From Tepidibacillus fermentans (GTDB lineage: Bacteria; Bacillota; Bacilli; Tepidibacillales; Tepidibacillaceae): a stretch of 62,291 bases of DNA. The number at the start of each line of letters is the position of its first letter. Position 1 is the stretch's first letter. A model generated the notes under the pieces. It worked only from the letters and a program-made list of their open reading frames with translations. It searched no databases and was not told the origin of the DNA. The translations under genes and the position numbers were made by a program. The stretch spans positions 1 to 62,291 of the forward strand of contig NZ_SMAB01000013.1 of NCBI RefSeq assembly GCF_004342885.1. Reading direction: 5' to 3'. Of this stretch, positions 15,596-25,432 are shown in pieces.

Positions 15596-16033
15596 TTATT
15601 CAGTGTTTCTTTTTTTCTTAATATTATTTATAATTTTTCGGTAAATCTCGATTAAGTGTTCCAAATCCTGATCAGGTAATCCATCAAAATAGATTTTCAT
15701 CATTTTTTGCCGTTCTTGACGTATTTCCTTAAGTAACTCTCTTCCTTTTTCACTAATTGTAAGATAAACGATCCGTCGATCTTGGTCAGAGCGAGTTCGT
15801 TTAGCTAAACCTTGAATAATGAGTTTATCCGAAAGACCAGTAATTGCGGGTACACTTACTCCCATGCTTTCAGCTAAATCGGAGATTTTTTGCCGATCTT
15901 GTTCTAATTGCTTCAGTACCCAGATTTGGCTTAAGGAAATTCCTTCTCTTAAACATCTATGTTTTTCCGAACTAATCAACTGATTCATTTCATAAAATAA
16001 TTGTTCTAATTCACTGATTAAAGCCTCACTCAA
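15596..16033 (-). CDS. MarR family transcriptional regulator
   Basis: The 145-residue protein has a winged helix: SLSQIWVLKQLEQDRQKISDLAESMGVSVPAITGLSDKLIIQGLAKRTRSDQDRRIVYLTISEKG, with the wing DxDRR intact, flanked by dimerisation helices. MarR proteins are dimeric and usually repress themselves and a neighbouring efflux or detoxification gene, lifting on ligand binding. The start is a TTG with GGAGGG upstream. A perfect 23-bp palindrome directly upstream is a likely operator. The possible target is the neighbouring VTT gene or the frameshifted MFS transporter. Confidence 0.92.
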   Translation of the reverse strand: MSEALISELEQLFYEMNQLISSEKHRCLREGISLSQIWVLKQLEQDRQKISDLAESMGVSVPAITGLSDKLIIQGLAKRTRSDQDRRIVYLTISEKGRELLKEIRQERQKMMKIYFDGLPDQDLEHLIEIYRKIINNIKKKRNTE

Positions 16034-16047
16034 TCAGTTACCCTCCT

Positions 16048-16070
16048 AATATTTAAGTCACTTAAATATT
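16048..16070. promoter_or_regulatory. Palindromic operator candidate for the MarR protein
   Basis: Perfect 10-base arms (AATATTTAAG / CTTAAATATT) are separated by TCA, directly upstream of the ribosome site of the marR-like gene. The size and AT-rich symmetry fit MarR-type operators. I found no second copy near the MFS gene. Confidence 0.65.
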
Positions 16071-16125
16071 TTAAGCGATAAAGATAAAAAACGCAAGAAG
16101 AAAAAAGGCAATAATACACCAAACT

Positions 16126-16797
16126 TTAGTCTTCATTGGGTATCTTTTTGTTCGTGAATCGTTTATTGATCCAATACCCTAAGTAAATAAAAGTACCAAA
16201 TATTAGAATAAGGAAAACGAGACGTTTCGGGTGTTGTTTAAAGAAGATGATATCATGACCCATCATTGTTTCAAGAAAAACCATAGGCAACTTTCCTAAA
16301 AAGGTAGACCAAAAAAAAGAACGAAAGTCTAATGAAGATATTCCGCCAAAAAAATTCACAATACTTGATGGTAAAATAGGTATAAGTCTTCCCAATAAAA
16401 ATATTAGAAAACCGTTATCCTTTATTTGATGTTCCATTTTTTTTAGTAAAGGATATTTTTTCGTTTGCTGTTTTGCAAATTCTTGTGCTATGTATCTAGA
16501 GAAGAAAAATGCGACAATCGCTCCGATAATAGCAAACAACCAGCTCATAAAAAAACCTTCCCATATTCCAAAGACAAGTGCATTGGCCCCTGCCAAAATA
16601 ACAAAAGGTATAAATGGAAAAAAGGTTTGAATGAGGATCGCAATGAAACTAATCAACCAAGCAATCCATCCTAAGGATTTTAGATAATCAACCAACATCG
16701 TTAAATTTCCTTGCCTTAATATTTCCCCAAAATGTGTTTGAAAAATAACATAAAAAATAAAAAATACCACAATAATAATGAGCCCAATCTTTTTCAC
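16126..16797 (-). CDS. VTT-domain (TVP38/TMEM64) membrane protein
   Basis: The 223-residue protein has about six hydrophobic segments. It carries the VTT signature: FFPFIPFVILAGANALVFGIWEG (about 60-85) and LGRLIPILPSSIVNFFGG (about 138-155). This DedA-superfamily branch is thought to scramble or transport phospholipids or lipid carriers. The start is a GTG at 16797 with GGAGG 7 nt ahead; the longer frame to 16887 has no site. It lies immediately upstream of the marR-like gene on the same strand, so the two may be cotranscribed. Confidence 0.88.
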   Translation of the reverse strand: MKKIGLIIIVVFFIFYVIFQTHFGEILRQGNLTMLVDYLKSLGWIAWLISFIAILIQTFFPFIPFVILAGANALVFGIWEGFFMSWLFAIIGAIVAFFFSRYIAQEFAKQQTKKYPLLKKMEHQIKDNGFLIFLLGRLIPILPSSIVNFFGGISSLDFRSFFWSTFLGKLPMVFLETMMGHDIIFFKQHPKRLVFLILIFGTFIYLGYWINKRFTNKKIPNED

Positions 16798-16912
16798 TGT
16801 GTTGCCTCCAAAGAAGAAGTTAATCGTATTGTAACACATCAATAACAAAGAAATATTCGTTTGAAATATTTTTTGCGAAGTGAACAAAAAATAACTCTTG
16901 GAGGTGAATCAA

Positions 16913-17134
16913 TTGAGCAATAACAACCGCATACTCAATCCTAAGGCAAAGAATGCAATGGATCACCTAAAGTATGAGGTAGCCCATGATTTAGGATTAG
17001 ACGACGATATTCAAGAACGTGGTTGGGAAAATATGACCACGAGGGAAGTCGGAAAGATAGGCGGAAATATGGTGAAACGTATGGTTTCCATGGCTGAAGA
17101 GCAAATGGCCAACCAACAGAATGCTCAAAAGTAA
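16913..17134 (+). CDS. Alpha/beta-type small acid-soluble spore protein
   Basis: The 73-residue protein has the two conserved SASP blocks: AMDHLKYEVAHDLGLDDDIQERGW, including the site cut by the germination protease, and the TTREVGKIGGNMVKRMV DNA-binding block. These proteins coat and protect DNA in the forespore and are degraded at germination. The start is a TTG with GGAGGTG 6 nt upstream. It is monocistronic with its own terminator, as usual for ssp genes expressed by SigG. This is the strongest sign in the window that the host forms endospores. Confidence 0.93.
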   Translation: MSNNNRILNPKAKNAMDHLKYEVAHDLGLDDDIQERGWENMTTREVGKIGGNMVKRMVSMAEEQMANQQNAQK

Positions 17135-17141
17135 CCTCTTA

Positions 17142-17170
17142 GGCACCCTATAAAATCGGGTGCCTTTTCT
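17142..17170 (+). terminator. Terminator of the SASP gene
   Basis: GGCACCC (17142-17148) pairs with GGGTGCC (17158-17164) around a 9-nt loop, then TTTTCT. Confidence 0.88.
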
Positions 17171-17247
17171 AAATTCATTTCTATTGAACTTTATCGATTT
17201 TAGGTTCATAATTATATACATTGCATTTCGATAGTGGAGGGGAATTT

Positions 17248-18763
17248 ATGTCTTTTCAACGAAAGATCATAACGGTTGCCATCATGGTGGCAATGTTTTT
17301 AGCGGCTATGGAAGCGACAATCGTAAATGCAGCCATGCCGACAATAGTGGGAGCATTGGGTGGCTTTTCTTTATATAGTTGGGTCTTTTCCGCCTTTATG
17401 CTAACGAATACGACAACAGTTCCGATCTATGGCAAACTCGCTGATATGTACGGACGAAAAGTGATGTTTATCACCGCTGTCACTTTATTTGTCTTGGGAT
17501 CTGCTTTAAGCGGACAAGCCAATACAATGGTTCAACTGGTTTTATTCAGGGGGATACAAGGATTGGGAGCAGGTGGCGTTTTACCATTAGCCTTAACCAT
17601 TGCTGGCGATATGTTCCCGTTAGAACAGCGAGCAAAAGTTCAGGGACTTTTCTCTAGTGTTTGGGGATTATCTGCAATCATCGGTCCTTTTATTGGTGGA
17701 TTTATTGTCGATCATTTTTCATGGAGATGGCTTTTTTATTTAAACTTACCGTTTGGAATACTTGTCGTGGTGTTAGTGGTCATGTTTTTACCAAAACAGA
17801 CATCGACACAAAATCGATCTGCTTGGCGTTACTTTACTATCTACTGGAGTTGTTTCTCTATTGTACGGCACCCTTCTTGTGAGTCATTATGGGTGGGTAG
17901 ATTTTCGAACAGATATTTTCTTCTTGATTGCAATGATTTTACTTATTCTCTTTGTCTTCGCTGAACGAAAAGTGAAAGAACCATTTATCCCCTTGTCTTT
18001 ATTTAAAAACAAAATTATTGGTTCCAGTAACTTGACTGCCTTTTTAATGGGAATTGGAATGTTTGGCTCGATTCAATTTGTACCGCTTTATGTTCAAGGC
18101 GTGTTAGGCACAAGTGCAACACAAGCAGGTCTAAGTATTACTCCACAGGTGATTGGTTGGAGTGTATTTGCTTTTGTGGCGGGTCGTTTGATTCTAAAGT
18201 ATGGGTATCGGGTTCCGATTTTACTTGGCGTTAGCTTAATGGCACTATCTGGTTTCATGCTTGCACAATTAGATGTAAACACGCCATATTGGTATGTTCT
18301 TCTTTCAATGTTTGTCCTAGGGACTAGTTTAGGATTATCGATGACAGCCTTTGCAGTAGCTGTACAAAGTGCGGTTACTTTTGAACAACGAGGGTTAGCA
18401 ACATCCAGTCAAATGTTTATGAGAAGTATTGGTGCAACGTTTGGGGTTACCATTCTTGGTTCTGTGTTAACAATAAATATGCGGCCACAGATCGAAAACT
18501 TCATCAATCAAAATCAAGGAAAATTATCTCCTGAAATACTAACACAGATTGAACAGTCGCAAGGAATTTTTGAGGGTGAACAAGTTGCGATGATTCCAAA
18601 AGATGTTGTAGATCAAATGATGAACCTCTTAGCACACTCCATCCATAATACGATGTGGACCGCCTTTATCCTTACTTTCCTTGCATTCATCACTGCTTGG
18701 CTCTTTATACCTAAAGGAAGTGCTCAATCTTTGTCTGTCAATGAAAATTATGGAGAATCTTAG
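17248..18763 (+). pseudogene. Frameshifted MFS drug transporter (DHA2/EmrB-QacA family)
   Basis: The first part (17248 to about 17810) encodes typical DHA2 helices with YGKLADMYGRKV, LFRGIQGLGAGGVLPLA and GPFIGGFIVDHFSWRWLFYLNLP. The correct frame then continues as IDLLGVTLLSTGVVSLLYGTLL in the next register and runs to 18763 with the second half of the transporter. The register changes at a run of four A (17810-17813); with three A the whole region is one frame of about 505 residues. It would export drugs by proton antiport. It is either a pseudogene, a phase-variable gene or an assembly error. A terminator follows. Confidence 0.88.
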
Positions 18764-18780
18764 TATGATTTTTTCATCCA

Positions 18781-18812
18781 AAAAGAAGGATAGCATTTGC
18801 TATCCTTCTTTT
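18781..18812. terminator. Bidirectional terminator between convergent genes
   Basis: A perfect 14-bp stem (18781-18794 with 18799-18812) has an ATTT loop, with A and T tracts at the ends. It serves the MFS gene (+) and the flavoprotein gene (-). Confidence 0.92.
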
Positions 18813-18861
18813 ATTCACTTATAGCATCATCCATTTTATAAATAGGTCTTATTATTCATAG

Positions 18862-20124
18862 TTATTTCTTAGATTTTTCGGATGAACTTTGTCCTGCAAC
18901 ATATCCCGTGACAAAGGCAACCGTAATATTATACCCTCCTGTATATCCATGAATATCTAAGATCTCACCACAAAAATAAAGTCCATTCATCAATTTTGAT
19001 TCCATTGTCTTTGGATCGATCTCTTTAATCGATACACCCCCACCTGTTACAAAAGCTTGTTCTAGGGGTAAGGTTCCATTTACAGTGAACGTAAAGTGTT
19101 TGATCTTTTCCGCTAATTGGCGAATTTTTTCCTTTGCGAGATGGGTAAATGTTACATCATAGGGTATCCCTACTTCGTAAAGTAGAAAAAGAAGATAACG
19201 TTCTGGCATGTAGCCTTTCAAGACATTTTTTATCGCTTTTTTCGGTTCGGATTGTAGTCGATTCGTTAATTCCTGATGAACGACATCCATATTTTTATCG
19301 GGAAATAGATCGATTGCCATCGTTACTTTGTTTTTCTTTGATTTCTTTAACTCTTTCACCACAAACTGACTACAGCGCAAAGCAGCAGGGCCACTAATCC
19401 CAAAGTGGGTAAAGATCATATCCCAACGGTGACGGACGATCGTCTTTCCTTTTTCGTTCAAAACCGAAAGCTCAATATCTCTTAGTGATAAACCTTGTAA
19501 TCTTTTTTCTTTTATGAAGAGTTCATCAGAAGTTATCGGAACTTCTGTGGGATACAATTCAGTTATCGTGTGGCCCGCTTTTTCTGCCCAGGCATAGCCA
19601 TCTCCAGTTGAGCCTGTTTGAGGAACGGATTTACCTCCAACGGCTACGACTACTGCATTTGTAAGAATAACTTCTCCAGTTTCTAACTCGACACTTTTTA
19701 CTTTTCCATCTTGATAATGAATGGTTTTAACCGGGGTATTGATTTTGATCATAACTTTTAAAGCTCTTAACTTATCGATTAAGGCATTCACCACGGATTG
19801 TGCTTTGTCGTTTACCGGGAACATCCGTCCACGATCTTCCTCTTTCAATGGAATACCTAACTCCTCAAAGAACGCAATAATATCTTCATTATTAAATTCC
19901 GAAAATGCACTGTATAAGAACCGTCCATTCCCAGGAATGTGCTTCACGAGATCCTCAATCGGCATGCGATTGGTGACATTGCAACGTCCACCACCTGAAA
20001 TGGCTAATTTTCGTCCTAATTTATTCCCTTTTTCAAGAAGTAATACCTTTGCCCCTTCTTCGGCTGCCGCAACTGCTGCCATCAATCCAGAAGGGCCACC
20101 ACCTATGACAATCACATCGTACAT
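18862..20124 (-). CDS. HI0933/BaiN-family FAD-dependent oxidoreductase
   Basis: The 420-residue protein starts with a dinucleotide-binding motif ([28 protein letters not shown]), followed by [17 protein letters not shown], the family signature, and [26 protein letters not shown] near residue 165. The C-terminus has the second FAD segment, [40 protein letters not shown]. Members are soluble flavoproteins; some reduce steroid or other double bonds, but most have no known substrate (B. subtilis YtfP). The ATG has AAGTAGGAAG upstream. The gene appears monocistronic. Confidence 0.92.
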   Translation of the reverse strand: MYDVIVIGGGPSGLMAAVAAAEEGAKVLLLEKGNKLGRKLAISGGGRCNVTNRMPIEDLVKHIPGNGRFLYSAFSEFNNEDIIAFFEELGIPLKEEDRGRMFPVNDKAQSVVNALIDKLRALKVMIKINTPVKTIHYQDGKVKSVELETGEVILTNAVVVAVGGKSVPQTGSTGDGYAWAEKAGHTITELYPTEVPITSDELFIKEKRLQGLSLRDIELSVLNEKGKTIVRHRWDMIFTHFGISGPAALRCSQFVVKELKKSKKNKVTMAIDLFPDKNMDVVHQELTNRLQSEPKKAIKNVLKGYMPERYLLFLLYEVGIPYDVTFTHLAKEKIRQLAEKIKHFTFTVNGTLPLEQAFVTGGGVSIKEIDPKTMESKLMNGLYFCGEILDIHGYTGGYNITVAFVTGYVAGQSSSEKSKK

Positions 20125-20262
20125 TTTACTTCCTACTTTCTATCCGATTCGCTTTTTTCGATCATCGCTTATTGATTCCTTTATCTCAAAGCTTTAGCTG
20201 TTTATTTTTGTTATAATTTATCTTGTTCAGATTAGCAATTTTTAATAGAGGTGAAATGCAAA

Positions 20263-20787
20263 ATGATCTATCCATACAAAGATAAAAAGCCAGCAATTGC
20301 AAACAGCGCTTTTATCGCCGACTATGTCACGATTACGGGTGATGTCACCATTGGTGAACAATCAAGCATTTGGTTTCACACAGTCATCCGGGGTGATGTA
20401 GCACCAACAATCATTGGTAATCGAGTGAATATTCAAGATCACTCCGTCCTTCATCAAAGTCCCAATCTACCACTCATTATTGAAGATGATGTTACGATCG
20501 GACATCGTGTACTTCTTCATAGTGCAACGATTCGAAGAAGTGCCCTAATTGGTATGGGATCGATTATTTTGGACGGAGCTGAGATTGGGGAGGGAGCGAT
20601 GATTGGTGCAGGAAGCCTTGTCCCACCCAGGAAGAAAATCCCACCATTTACATTAGCTTATGGACATCCTGTAAAAGTGATTCGACCACTAACGGAAGAA
20701 GAGAAAAAAGATATGGAACGGATTCGCAATGAATATGTAGAGAAAGGACAATATTATAAGTCGATTGCGACTGTTGATCCATTTTAA
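20263..20787 (+). CDS. Gamma carbonic anhydrase family protein
   Basis: The protein has about 174 residues and consists of left-handed beta-helix hexapeptide repeats (AFIADYVTITGDVTIGEQSSIWFHTVIRGD...). The three metal His are visible in DHSVLHQSP (H near 70), IGHRVLLHS (H near 87) and neighbouring LHS (near 92). Members bind zinc or iron; some hydrate CO2 and many have unknown activity. AGAGGTG is 9 nt before the ATG at 20263; a GTG at 20251 overlaps that site. It diverges from the flavoprotein gene and converges with the thioesterase gene. Confidence 0.9.
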   Translation: MIYPYKDKKPAIANSAFIADYVTITGDVTIGEQSSIWFHTVIRGDVAPTIIGNRVNIQDHSVLHQSPNLPLIIEDDVTIGHRVLLHSATIRRSALIGMGSIILDGAEIGEGAMIGAGSLVPPRKKIPPFTLAYGHPVKVIRPLTEEEKKDMERIRNEYVEKGQYYKSIATVDPF

Positions 20788-20811
20788 CCTACTCCATAAA
20801 TGAAGTAGGTT
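20786..20811. terminator. Hairpin overlapping two convergent stop codons
   Basis: AACCTACT (20786-20793) pairs with AGTAGGTT (20804-20811). The stem includes bases of the stop codons of both the carbonic anhydrase and thioesterase genes. T tracts are short, so termination may be weak. Confidence 0.6.
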
Positions 20812-21559
20812 AAATCTTTTCCCATGTTGTTTCTAATAAACACAATGTAGTACCCTGACTGTCCACAATTTTATGGAGTGCAACCCATTTGTCACCAATC
20901 TCACTTATTTTTGTCAAAACTTGAACTTGTTCCCCATACTTTGCTTCTTTTTTGTACATCACTTTCATATGACGTAATTGGTGATCCATCACCATTTCGA
21001 GGGGTAACGTTTCAATCGCCCATTCCACGTATTTCACATTGTTGACATGTTTATTGGTATCAATGTCACTATAGCGAACAGAGAATTCTTTTTTATACTG
21101 ACTTTCATTTAGTTCTTTTAGTTTCTCCATCTCATAGGTGTTGGGTTTATCGGGGTCTATCCCATAAACTTCATAGATTCTAGGTGGGATCTTGGTTAGT
21201 CTTCCTTTTTTCGTATCTAATAACACCCACCTGGTATAGGCATAGACCATTAACTCCCCCTCTTGATTCGTAATCTTAAATTCTCGATAAGCATTAAATT
21301 TTTCAAAAGCACAGGCATTGGTTGTAATCGTAACGGTTTGTCCAAATTGGGGATAGGCTTTAATCGATATATCCCATTGATAGAGTGACCAAGCTAAATG
21401 GTTTTCTTCCAAGAAATCTAAGCCAACTCCTGCCTGTTCACTTTGGTGTATTGCAATATCTTGAAGATAATTCATCAATGTGGTTGGTAAAGCTCTCCGT
21501 TTAAAATCAACTTCATAATAATGAACATTGTATTGTCTTTCTGTTATGACAGGATTCAA
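20810..21559 (-). CDS. Acyl-ACP thioesterase family protein
   Basis: The 249-residue protein has two hot-dog domains: the first begins YNVHYYEVDFKRRALPTTLMNYLQDIAIHQS with the usual bulky segment, and the second has the diagnostic SVRYSDIDTNKHVNNVKYVEWAIE (about residue 160). The family hydrolyses acyl-ACP to free fatty acids. A bacterial role may be in lipid turnover or export of fatty acids. The start is taken as a TTG at 21559 with GGGGGG 7 nt before it; an ATG at 21580 would add seven residues but overlaps the site. Confidence 0.88.
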   Translation of the reverse strand: MNPVITERQYNVHYYEVDFKRRALPTTLMNYLQDIAIHQSEQAGVGLDFLEENHLAWSLYQWDISIKAYPQFGQTVTITTNACAFEKFNAYREFKITNQEGELMVYAYTRWVLLDTKKGRLTKIPPRIYEVYGIDPDKPNTYEMEKLKELNESQYKKEFSVRYSDIDTNKHVNNVKYVEWAIETLPLEMVMDHQLRHMKVMYKKEAKYGEQVQVLTKISEIGDKWVALHKIVDSQGTTLCLLETTWEKI

Positions 21560-21771
21560 AACGATTCCCCCCTTTATCAACTATTTTATACTGATTTAAC
21601 TACTATTGTAACAAAATGAAAACAAAGATGAGATTTTAACCTAAAAAAGTTTGTCTTTTGAATCTTGTTCTTTTACAATGAGGAATAGATTCCGAAACTG
21701 TATTCGATCGTTTACGTTTATTTAATGGATAAATGAATTTCAGTTGATTCTTACATAGGAGATGGACTTAT

Positions 21772-23418
21772 ATGAGTAATGACTCTCAGTTAGTCAGAGG
21801 GACGTTGCTTTTAACCTCGGCAACGATCATCTCGCGAATTCTTGGACTGATTTATTATTTTCCATTTTTATGGTTAGTAGGAACCAAAGGGGCTGCTTTA
21901 TACGCTTATGCCTATAATCCCTATGCCATTCTATTAAGTATCTCAACAATGGGACTTCCACTTGCAGTTTCAAAGTTTGTTTCGAAATATAATGCCCTTG
22001 GCGATTATCGGACAGGCTACCGTCTATTCCGCTCAGGATTAGTCCTATTATCTTTAACAGGATTTCTCGCAGCTCTTGGTCTATATCTAATTGCCCCGAT
22101 AATTGCACCTATGTTTATTAATGGGAGCGGTGGTGGAAGTGGAAACACACTTGAAGATGTGATTCTTGTCATTCGCTGGGTAAGCCCTGCCTTGTTACTC
22201 GTACCGATGATGAGCTTGGTGCGAGGATATTTTCAAGGTTTTCAATCGATGGGCCCAACAGCTGTTTCGCAGGTGATTGAGCAAATCGTTCGCATCGTAT
22301 TCATATTAGCAACAAGCTTTTTCATTCTTAAAGTGATGCATGGATCCCTTGCCACTGCTGTTTCCTTAGCGACTTTTGCTGCATTTGTTGGAGCCATCGG
22401 GGGTATGGCGGTACTTATCTGGTATTGGCTAAAACGTCAAAAAGATATTAAACAAAAAATTGCAGAAAGTAAAAATGTTCAACTGATTTCATTACTTTCC
22501 ATGTATAAAGAACTGATGTTATATGCCATTCCTTTTATCTTGGTCGGATTAGCTATCCCGATTTACCAGCAAATTGACACCTTTAATGTGAATAAAGCGC
22601 TGATGTCACTTGGTTATACGCTGGGTCAGGCTGAAGACATTTTCGCGATTTTAAATCAAACGTCACAAAAAGTGATCATGATTCCTGTATCCTTAGCAAC
22701 TGCTCTTGGGCTAACGATCATTCCGGCCATTACTAGAACCTTTACTGCTGGGGATCAGGTGAAATTGCACAATCAAATCACCCAAACGTTTAATATTTTA
22801 CTCTATCTCACACTCCCAGCTGCTGTAGGATTAGGGGTTCTTTCCTACCAAGTCTATGGTTCATTATATGCGATGAGTGAAGTTGATTTAGGAAGTTACT
22901 TATTGGCTTGGTATGCACCCACAACGATTTTTTACGCTTTATTTACAGTAACCGCTGCGATTCTGCAAGGGATCAATCGACAAAAGTTCGCTGTTTATGG
23001 TCTAATCGGCGGAATCTTATTAAAGATTGCTTTTAATTATGAATTTGTCCGTTGGTTTGGAGGAAAAGGCGCAATATTAAGTACTGATCTTGGCTATGGT
23101 TTTTCTATTTTCTTTAATTTATGGATCATTAAGAAATTTGCAGGATATTCCTATCGATCTGTCCTAAAAAATAGTTTCAGAATGCTCGTTCATTCCACCA
23201 TCATGGGAATCGCCGTCTGGCTTGTAAAATGGACTTTCATTCTATGGCTACCAGGAGGGAAAGAACGTTTTCTTAATGCTGTTATCACTTTATTGGTAGG
23301 GCTTGTAGTTGGTATTGCAGTTTATTTATGGTTAGGCCTACGTTCCAACCTTGCTGTAGAAGTGCTCGGGAATCGTATTGGATTCTTAAAAAGAAAGAGA
23401 AATCCGAAGGCAGCATAA
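21772..23418 (+). CDS. murJ: MurJ-type lipid II flippase (YtgP/SpoVB branch of MOP superfamily)
   Basis: The 548-residue protein has about 14 hydrophobic helices. It begins LVRGTLLLTSATIISRILGLIYYFPFLW, the start typical of the polysaccharide-transporter group including YtgP and SpoVB, and has LVRGYFQGFQSMGPTAVSQVIEQIVRI near residue 145. YtgP is the B. subtilis MurJ and moves lipid II across the membrane; SpoVB does this for the spore cortex. Length fits YtgP, but I cannot exclude SpoVB. AGGAGATG precedes the ATG. It is monocistronic, ending at a strong terminator. Confidence 0.82.
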   Translation: MSNDSQLVRGTLLLTSATIISRILGLIYYFPFLWLVGTKGAALYAYAYNPYAILLSISTMGLPLAVSKFVSKYNALGDYRTGYRLFRSGLVLLSLTGFLAALGLYLIAPIIAPMFINGSGGGSGNTLEDVILVIRWVSPALLLVPMMSLVRGYFQGFQSMGPTAVSQVIEQIVRIVFILATSFFILKVMHGSLATAVSLATFAAFVGAIGGMAVLIWYWLKRQKDIKQKIAESKNVQLISLLSMYKELMLYAIPFILVGLAIPIYQQIDTFNVNKALMSLGYTLGQAEDIFAILNQTSQKVIMIPVSLATALGLTIIPAITRTFTAGDQVKLHNQITQTFNILLYLTLPAAVGLGVLSYQVYGSLYAMSEVDLGSYLLAWYAPTTIFYALFTVTAAILQGINRQKFAVYGLIGGILLKIAFNYEFVRWFGGKGAILSTDLGYGFSIFFNLWIIKKFAGYSYRSVLKNSFRMLVHSTIMGIAVWLVKWTFILWLPGGKERFLNAVITLLVGLVVGIAVYLWLGLRSNLAVEVLGNRIGFLKRKRNPKAA

Positions 23419-23442
23419 CCATTGGATTTCATTCCATATTCT

Positions 23443-23488
23443 AAAAAAAGGAAACGGGTCGAATGAACGACTGACGTTTCCTTTTTTT
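23443..23488. terminator. Bidirectional terminator
   Basis: AAAAAAAGGAAACG pairs with CGTTTCCTTTTTTT around an 18-base loop. It ends murJ (+) and the tandem P-loop gene (-). Confidence 0.9.
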
Positions 23489-23510
23489 ATTTCATCACAA
23501 GAACTCTTAT

Positions 23511-24614
23511 TTACTTTTCGAAATCTTTTGCGTACTTTAATACCTCATCTAAGATTTCTTCTCTCTTGCTGTCAATCGCTGCAAAATCCATGGCAGCTAT
23601 ATAGTAAGTTTCTAATTCGTCATGGAGACGCTTTGCTTCTTTAATATGATTCGTTCCAATGGTCATCTTGATTTTATAGCGTTGTTCTATATTTTCTAAT
23701 TCTTTCGCTTTACCAATCTCCACTTGCGGATCGATGCAAAGTTCAAACATATCCACAACCTCATCTGTTGGCCTTGATGGATCAATGACATGGGGCGCTG
23801 TTCCATCTAGGATGGCTACACTTAATTTAGGAATAATCACCATATCTAGGCTATTGGGATCAAAAGAACATGGAAAATATTCAACGGATAATCCAAGAGA
23901 TTCGGCGCATTTTCCAATCTTTTTCATCATCGTCGATTTCCCGCTGCCTGGTCTGCCTTTTACAATATACCGTTTTTCTATATCTTCAGTGATGTTCTCA
24001 ATGAAATGAACTGCACCTTTTGGCGTGGCTGCGCCAAAGAATCTTCTTCGAATAATAGGTCTATCTTCTCGCTCAATATCTTCGGCAAAAATTTTGTTGA
24101 TTAATTCTTCTGTGACCTCATTCGCCTTGTTAAAGTCCATCGCTTCTAAATAGATTTCTTCCCACTCGTCGTGAATCAATTTCGCTTTTGCAAACTGTTC
24201 ATAAGCATGTTTGAAATTCTCAGAAATATCGTTAGTAAGCTTAATGATCCGTTTGCCATTCGCTCTTAATTTTTCTTTATCCCAAAATTCACCAAGATTA
24301 ATGATTTCATCGACGACACCAGGGTATTTTGGATCCACCACATGTGGAGCTGTCCCATCGACCAAACCTAAGTGAATCTCAGGAAAAATCACCCCATCCA
24401 GGGAATTATTGTAAGATGAACAATGTAAAAATTCTACATTGTATCCTTTCTCCGCCATGGTTAAACCAATTTTTTTCATGAAAGTAGATTTTCCTGTACC
24501 AGGTCCACCTTTAATAATATATAAACGGTCTAAACCTTTTAATACATCATCAAATAATGAATAGAAACCAACATTGGTATTTCCGCCAGCATAATAATTT
24601 TTGATTGTCCCCAT
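23511..24614 (-). CDS. Tandem P-loop ATPase (PRK06851-type)
   Basis: The 367-residue protein consists of two homologous halves. Each has a Walker A motif (KGGPGTGKST near 37; KGRPGSGKST near 221), a PCS/HCSS-type strand, LVDGTAPHVVDP or ILDGTAPHVIDP about 55 residues later, and a C-terminal coiled region with EEIYLEAMDF or ELETYYIAAMDF. The halves appear to come from an internal duplication and both remain intact. Family members occur in spore-forming Firmicutes and are of unknown function. AGGAGGAAG lies before the ATG. The upstream 180 bases have no other gene; a 6-bp inverted repeat (24643-24661) is in the leader. Confidence 0.85.
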   Translation of the reverse strand: MGTIKNYYAGGNTNVGFYSLFDDVLKGLDRLYIIKGGPGTGKSTFMKKIGLTMAEKGYNVEFLHCSSYNNSLDGVIFPEIHLGLVDGTAPHVVDPKYPGVVDEIINLGEFWDKEKLRANGKRIIKLTNDISENFKHAYEQFAKAKLIHDEWEEIYLEAMDFNKANEVTEELINKIFAEDIEREDRPIIRRRFFGAATPKGAVHFIENITEDIEKRYIVKGRPGSGKSTMMKKIGKCAESLGLSVEYFPCSFDPNSLDMVIIPKLSVAILDGTAPHVIDPSRPTDEVVDMFELCIDPQVEIGKAKELENIEQRYKIKMTIGTNHIKEAKRLHDELETYYIAAMDFAAIDSKREEILDEVLKYAKDFEK

Positions 24615-24796
24615 GTTTCTTCCTCCTACTCTTTATTCTTCCATTAGGTCATTCGCCTAATTTTAGTCTATGCACGAAGTAGGCAAAATGTTCCCAACAT
24701 GGGGATTTTTAAGGTTCACCGAAACAAGTGAGAAAAACTTCCTATAGATTTTAAAGAATTCATTTTTTTCTTTTCTTCAATTAAAACCAGATTTGT

Positions 24797-25432
24797 CTAT
24801 TTCACCTCATCATACCATAACTTATGATGATGCTCTGCATACTCTTGATCCATATATCCTGTGGTCATCGCTTCAAGGGAAATGCGTTCTCTTGGGTGGA
24901 TCGCAGACAAATAAACGTGAACAAAGAAGAAAGCAACAAGGATTAAAGCTGCAATATCATGAATCAATAGCATGATGAACCGATTTTCTTTAAACCAATC
25001 AAACCATAATGCAAAACCACTCAAAGCTAAAATGGGGCCAAAAATGACAACAAACAAATAGTATAGTTTCTGTCCCGTATTATATTTTTTTTGCGGTGGC
25101 ATTGAATCTCCGCCAATAAAATAATGTTTTGGTGCAGCTTTTAGCCAACCAAGATCCGATTGATCCCACTGAAACACTTCAAGCCAACTCCATCTTTTGT
25201 TCGAAAATAATAGATAAATAAGTGGAGCAGCCACAAATAACACGGCACCTACTCGATGAAGAATTCGGATTCCTTTTCCTAATCCACTAGTTAATAAAAA
25301 GGCACTTCCTTGAAAGAAAATCATAAATCCCGTTATCGCCAACAAGATAAATCCAATTGCTACGGACCAATGCATCAAGCGGTCACCTAACGTATAGCGA
25401 AAAACTTTATATTTCTTGTTTGTTTTACTCAT
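24797..25432 (-). CDS. Membrane cytochrome b subunit (FdnI/PhsC-like) of the molybdoenzyme
   Basis: The 211-residue protein has about four membrane helices. His residues that could bind two b hemes include RLMHW near 19, ILHRVG near 56, LLIHDIAALI near 156 and FFVHVYLSAIHPRE near 170. It resembles the gamma subunit of formate dehydrogenase-N. It would exchange electrons between menaquinone and the iron-sulfur subunit. The start is the ATG at 25432 inside the last codons of the preceding gene (ATGAGTAA overlap, GGAGAGG upstream), so translation is coupled. It is the last gene of the operon. Confidence 0.88.
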   Translation of the reverse strand: MSKTNKKYKVFRYTLGDRLMHWSVAIGFILLAITGFMIFFQGSAFLLTSGLGKGIRILHRVGAVLFVAAPLIYLLFSNKRWSWLEVFQWDQSDLGWLKAAPKHYFIGGDSMPPQKKYNTGQKLYYLFVVIFGPILALSGFALWFDWFKENRFIMLLIHDIAALILVAFFFVHVYLSAIHPRERISLEAMTTGYMDQEYAEHHHKLWYDEVK

